From Dipteronia dyeriana (lineage: Eukaryota > Streptophyta > Magnoliopsida > Sapindales > Sapindaceae), in NCBI GenBank assembly GCA_032871835.1, contig CM065300.1, positions 5,723,768-5,787,767 on the forward strand: a DNA stretch of 64,000 bases. The letters run 5' to 3'. Within the stretch, counting starts at the first letter, position 1; each line of letters begins with the position of its first letter. Under the pieces are notes generated by a model. The model worked only from the letters and a program-made list of their open reading frames with translations. It was not told the origin of the DNA and did not search any database. Positions 59,351 through 64,000 of this stretch are shown in pieces. Position numbers and translations under genes: made by a program.

Positions 59351-59952
59351 CTGATTTTCAGAAGAAAGATTGAACAGCAGTAAAAGATTGAAAAACGATG
59401 TGTTAGGGTTTAAGTTAACTTTATCTTTCAGAATTTTGAATTTGTTAAATGATAATCATGCATAGTTTTTATTTGTAATATACTGTTGCATTTTTCTATT
59501 AAATATTTTTTTTAACGGTAATAAAAACAATGAGTTTATTCAATATTAATTATTATATTTTTGAATAAAGTGCAACGGTAATAAAAGCATTAAGTTTATT
59601 AAATATTATTTTTTTAAATAAATGAATAAAGTGTAACGATATTAAAATAATGAATTTAATCAATATTGCAGTTAACGGCAATATGAAAGGATAAAATAAT
59701 CAATTTTCCTATGAAATATGTTTCATAAAAGAAAAACCAAGACTCTTTCTCGTAAAAACTCTAACTCTAACAATGAAAACAATAAAACGACAACTCATTG
59801 AATACACATAACATATTGATTTTTATATATCAATAATAAGCTTTCATATCGACATAATACATAAAATTCAAATACAAGTTGAAGACAAGTCTATAGCTAT
59901 ATATATTATCCTTACAAAAAAAACCTTACTCCAATATTACTGTATTTTTCTC

Positions 59953-60384
59953 TCAAGTACGTACAAAATTAACTAGCGCCGAGTTGAAATATAAAAAGCC
60001 AAGAACATGATATAGTTTTAAAATGGGATTCATGATCCGTCTACCTTTGGGCTTGTAGGTAAAGAGTCGGTATGTAATGGTTGATATAAAAAAGTAGTAG
60101 TAACTATTGTGACAAGTAATAATCATTAAATTCATATAGTACTTGTCAATGAGACTATGGTCCAAAGTGGAGGCGAAAAGGATTCTGATTGCATACAAGA
60201 AGTGTATGCTAAGGAAGCTTCCAATTTCATCGATGACAAATCCATTCATTACTTTGGCATAGTTCTTCAGTGATATATGGAGTTCATCAACCATGAATTC
60301 CTCTAATCCATTAACACTAAAGTATAACATAAGACCTAAAAAGCAGTACTACGGTGCCCACCAGCACATGCTCATAAGTTTTTT
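59953..60384 (-). pseudogene. NPF transporter 3'-exon remnant, unit 3 (copy 2)
   Basis: Translation identical to 31564-31995. Confidence 0.5.
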
Positions 60385-60418
60385 TCTGATTTTTTGATTT
60401 AGTGCCTCGTTCTTGTGT

Positions 60419-60990
60419 TATGCCTTGCAAATCCAGCGCATTAAAATCTCTGATGTGATAGAACCTGTTCTCCGAAACATAATGGCTTTGGAGATTTTTT
60501 ATTATCCAACAAAACCTTACATGTCATTATGCTAATCCGATGAATTATATAATTGATACCACTAAGGATATGGATTTACTTGTTGAGAAAGGATTATTGT
60601 CGATTACGTGGGTGATATTGAATTAAGAGTCCATTTTTGCTCACCCCTTTGAGAGTGGGTGAGCATTACCCCATTCCGTATGGATTATATGTGTCTATAG
60701 AGAGGATAAATTTGTCCAAACACTGTCATCTTTTAAAATAAATTTACCCCTCCCTGGACACATGTCATCCATACAGGAGGGGGTAACACTCACACCCCCC
60801 GGAAGGGAGGGTGAGCAAAAGTGAACTGTTGAATTAATAGCCCAGATGTTCAACAGACTTTGCTCACACATCGCATTAAGTGGTTCTCGTTATTATGAAG
60901 ATGTCGAGGAAATGAAAGAACACTATAGCCAACTGTTTGCTCTCCTGATTCTCACTGTTATACAAATTGTTTGCTCTCTTATGCAACTCC
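60419..60990 (+). pseudogene. DUF247 remnant split by MITE (copy 2)
   Basis: Partner of 32030-32600 with the same frame breaks and insertion. Confidence 0.72.
60627..60828. mobile_element. 202-bp MITE (copy 2)
   Basis: Target duplication TTGAATTAA at 60618-60626 and 60829-60837. The left end is GAGTCCATTTTTGCTCACCC, one base different from copy 1. Confidence 0.9.
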
Positions 60991-61264
60991 AGTGAAACTC
61001 CAACGACAATGGGACAATTTTATAATTGTATTAGAGGTGGTTGGTCTACTTTATATAATTATTAATTATATACTGTTTGTGTTTCATTATATATATATAT
61101 ATATATAGCATTTGAGGCTTGTATTTCCATACGTATGTTATTATTAAGTTTGGAATTGAAAATTTTCTTGTCATTCCAATTAATATAGGGTTATTATTAA
61201 AAACCACTCAATAGTTTGATTTATTGGTCAAAAACCACTCTCTAGTTTTCTTTTTGGTCAAAAT

Positions 61265-63490
61265 TAATAATGTAAATATGGATCGGGCCGAAACAGGCCA
61301 GTCAGTCCGGCACGCGAAGGAGGGTGGGCCGTGCTTGGCATGGCCCAAGGCGTTGGCAGGCCGGACCAAGCCCGGCACGTATGTGGGCCTCTTGCCGAGC
61401 CATAGGGGTCAGGTCCGAATTGTCGGCATCTTTCTGTAGCCTTATTTGTATTTCAAGAAATGGATCATAACCGGTAGCCTTATTTTTCGGACCGTTTGAA
61501 CATGTTGAACGATAATTTTGATCTTTTTGAGCCGACTCAAGCCGACTCAAGCCGAAGTGGGACCTTCTGGTTTCATCGTTACACCAACATCACGACCCAA
61601 AAAATTTACATCAAATGTCTGGTAGTGTTTTGACGTAGTAGAAATGACACTCCCAGACGGGATGACCATCCCTAAAGCTAAATGTAAATTTTGGCATAAG
61701 GACTATACCACAAGTAGGAATGGAATTGGTCATTTGAGAACGCATATGCTCAAATGTATGCATGCATATGAACATGTAGACACTACAACTCAAACATAAC
61801 TACAATGGCACCCAGACGGGTCCGTTACGATGTGGAACTCTACTTACTTGATGCTGGAAAATTGTTTGGATTATAATACAACCATTATATGTTTGTATAA
61901 CATGAAATTGGCCGAAACTGATCCTCCTGAAGCAAAATCACTCACCTCAGACGATTGATATGTGGCAAGGGTTTTTGTTCAATTTTTAAAGATTTTTTAG
62001 AATGTCACTGTAACTCTTTTCGGGGTCTATCACCCCACATCTTTCCAGGTAATCTATCAGATAGTGGAAATGTCTGAAGTGTTAAACACTAATCGGAAGA
62101 TGATAGCTTAGGCACTACAGTTGTTGCCATGGAGACAAAGTTGAAAAAAATAATGATCTACGATTCCTTTACTTTATGCATTAAGTGTTATAGTAGATCT
62201 TATGGTTAAACTATCTGGTTTAGAAGTCTTACTTGAGTTTATTGATACTAATTTGGTAATAGATTATTCATAACAGGTTACTGACATTCGAAACAAGTTG
62301 TTCAAAGTTTTTCGTATTTATAAGCGTAAGTTTGGCGGTATTGACACCCACCCGTCAGCAGAACCGGAGACACAGTCGAAGCAAACAAGTTTGAGCCTTC
62401 TCAAACGGTAAAAAAAAAAGATAAATCAGCAAGTACTTCTTCAGGGCAAAGATCTGAGCCATCTTTTTGTACCGAACTGAATAGGTACCTTGAAGCACAA
62501 TTCGATGTTGTCGAAGACAAAGAAGATTTTGATTTGTTGTTATGGTAGAAAACCTATAGCTACAGGTATTTCTGTCACACCTAGCACGTAACGTACTGGT
62601 TATCCCCGTGTCCACGGTATCTTCAGAACTAGCATTCAGCACCAGTGGACGCATAATTAAACCAAGAAGAAGTTGTTTGTCTTCGGGGATGGTGGAGGTA
62701 TTAACATGCTTTCGGGATTGAAAGCATGCTCAAAAAAGGTTGCAAAATCAATATCTAAATAATGAACTTATTCTAAATTTCAACAATCTATGTTGATGAG
62801 GCTTTCGGTAGTGGCCAGGGCCAAAACTAGGTTATACTTATACATGTACATTTACTTGTAAGTTGTAATACGATTGCACTCTTTTTCCCTTACTAAGTTT
62901 TTATCCCACTGGGTTTTTCTTGGTAAGATTTTTAATGAGGCAATCATATAATCAAATATGTAATACTGAATTTCATAAGTCAGAAATAAATAAATAATTC
63001 TTCATTTCATGTTATCGTAACTTCATCTACTTTATTTTTTGTAATACTTTATCTTTATTCATTTTAAAATTAGTTTGCTATCAAAACTAATAAATCTATC
63101 TAACAAAAAAAATTGAAATGAAAAATAAACAATTTATTTTTCATAATAATCAATTAAGAAGATAAACAAATTGCAATGAAAATTACATTTACATAATTGA
63201 ATTGTTAAATTGATATTTTGTATTTTCCGTAAATCATAAACCCAAAATCCAAAACAAATATATTTTTTAAAAAAATTAGTTGGTCAGGTATTGGGGCTCG
63301 ACGGCCGCTCCCTGCATGCAAGTCTTGACTGGCACCCGATGGTAGGCGCAGGTGCCGTGCTAGGCCAACGTTCTTGAACCTAGTCCTGCTCGGACAGAAC
63401 CACGGCTCGAACCAAGCACGGCCCGTGTTCAAAAACGGGCCGAAACGTGCCATATCATTTGGGCCAAACCAACCCATGTTTATAACAGTA
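61265..63490. mobile_element. hAT (Ac-like) transposon, defective (copy 2)
   Basis: Ends TAATAATGTAAATATGG and (reverse complement of right) TACTGTTATAAACATGG. Target duplication GTCAAAAT at 61257-61264 and 63491-63498. It contains the same BED finger with Cys-to-Trp and the same dimerisation motif; a TAG replaces one Trp codon of LLLWW. Numerous private changes compared with copy 1. Confidence 0.92.
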
Positions 63491-63498
63491 GTCAAAAT

Positions 63499-64000
63499 CC
63501 ACCTACTTTTTAAATTATTAAACAAAATCCATTTTGTATATAATTTTTTTTGTTAAAATTTTGAATTTTTTGTTAAACCATTGAAGGTATAATGGTAAAT
63601 GGATAGTAAATAAATTTAAAAGATTATTAGATGAAATGAAAAATTCTTTAATAAAAAACCTAATATTAATATTCCATAAAAAAAATTAAAAAAAACTCTC
63701 AATTCAAACCTCTCTCTCCCTCCGCATCTATCTCTCACATATGTTTCCCTACCTCTCTCTCATCTCATATGTATGATGAGAAAGACGATGGAAAGTGGTC
63801 CATGGCAGAGAGAGGGTGGAGCCTCCCTTGTTCGTGGCAAAGCGGCGTTGTTCACTGCTGTAAACAAGGGAGCTAGAATTTTAGTTATTGTAGGTCTCGC
63901 AATCTTCAAATAATATCAGTAGAAATCTCGTATAAAAAAAAATGTGATACTTTTCAATAAAATGTGATATCGTTCAGTGTTAAAAGTAATGATATAAATA
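63499..64000. other. Intergenic, copy 2 of 35112-35610
   Basis: No gene. The window ends just before the expected truncated MULE end and third glycine-rich gene. Confidence 0.5.

Larger units (their letters stand above)
38970..64000 (+). repeat. 28.4-kb tandem segmental duplication, copy 2 (runs off the window)
   Basis: Collinear repeat of 10560 to about 35610. It begins inside the retrotransposon interior. Its far end is beyond the window. See the copy 1 entry for offsets. Confidence 0.95.

Overview
The window looks like nuclear DNA of a eudicot plant. It is AT-rich, has intron-containing genes with GT-AG borders and a plant-type GH28 polygalacturonase, and is dense in plant transposons: a Copia-like LTR element, a Mutator-like element (MULE) with a DUF1985/Ulp1 passenger gene, an Ac-like hAT element and several MITEs. 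A cucurbit would fit the MULE proteins as I remember them, but that is a guess. I saw no rRNA, tRNA or CRISPR.

The main architectural feature is a head-to-tail segmental duplication with a unit of about 28.4 kb. Copy 1 runs from 10560 to 38969. Copy 2 starts at 38970 and runs past the end of the window. The two copies are collinear, with offsets of 28.39-28.45 kb, and carry private substitutions and indels. The 5' breakpoint lies inside an LTR retrotransposon, so copy 2 has that element without its 5' LTR.

Layout. 1-9221: AT-rich repeats and small transposons, then a polygalacturonase pseudogene (6042-6606) and a frameshifted small glycine-rich protein gene (7099-7418, minus). 9222-15042: LTR retrotransposon with 311-bp LTRs and 5-bp target duplication. 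15782-16180 (minus): intact small glycine-rich protein gene. About 16600-25685: 9-kb MULE with a decayed MURA-like transposase on plus, a decayed DUF1985-Ulp1 gene on minus, and 20-bp tandem repeat blocks near both ends. 27132-28712: intact four-exon polygalacturonase. 29405-31995: three tandem remnants of an NRT1/PTR (NPF) transporter 3' exon. About 32030-32600: DUF247 gene remnant split by a 202-bp MITE. 32870-35103: dead hAT element. 35665-36338: truncated second MULE end. 36685-36963 (minus): third glycine-rich gene. 37387-37815: three 143-bp repeats. About 38069-38937: fold-back MITE. From 38970 the order repeats from inside the LTR element up to just past the hAT element.

The genes most likely to be functional are the two identical polygalacturonases (27132-28712 and 55521-57101) and three glycine-rich membrane or secreted small proteins (15782-16180, 36685-36963, 44206-44604). 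These two families recur together, glycine-rich gene on minus and polygalacturonase or its remnant on plus. The locus therefore appears to have grown by repeated duplication of a glycine-rich/polygalacturonase pair that was later invaded by transposons. A shared cell-wall role is inference only.
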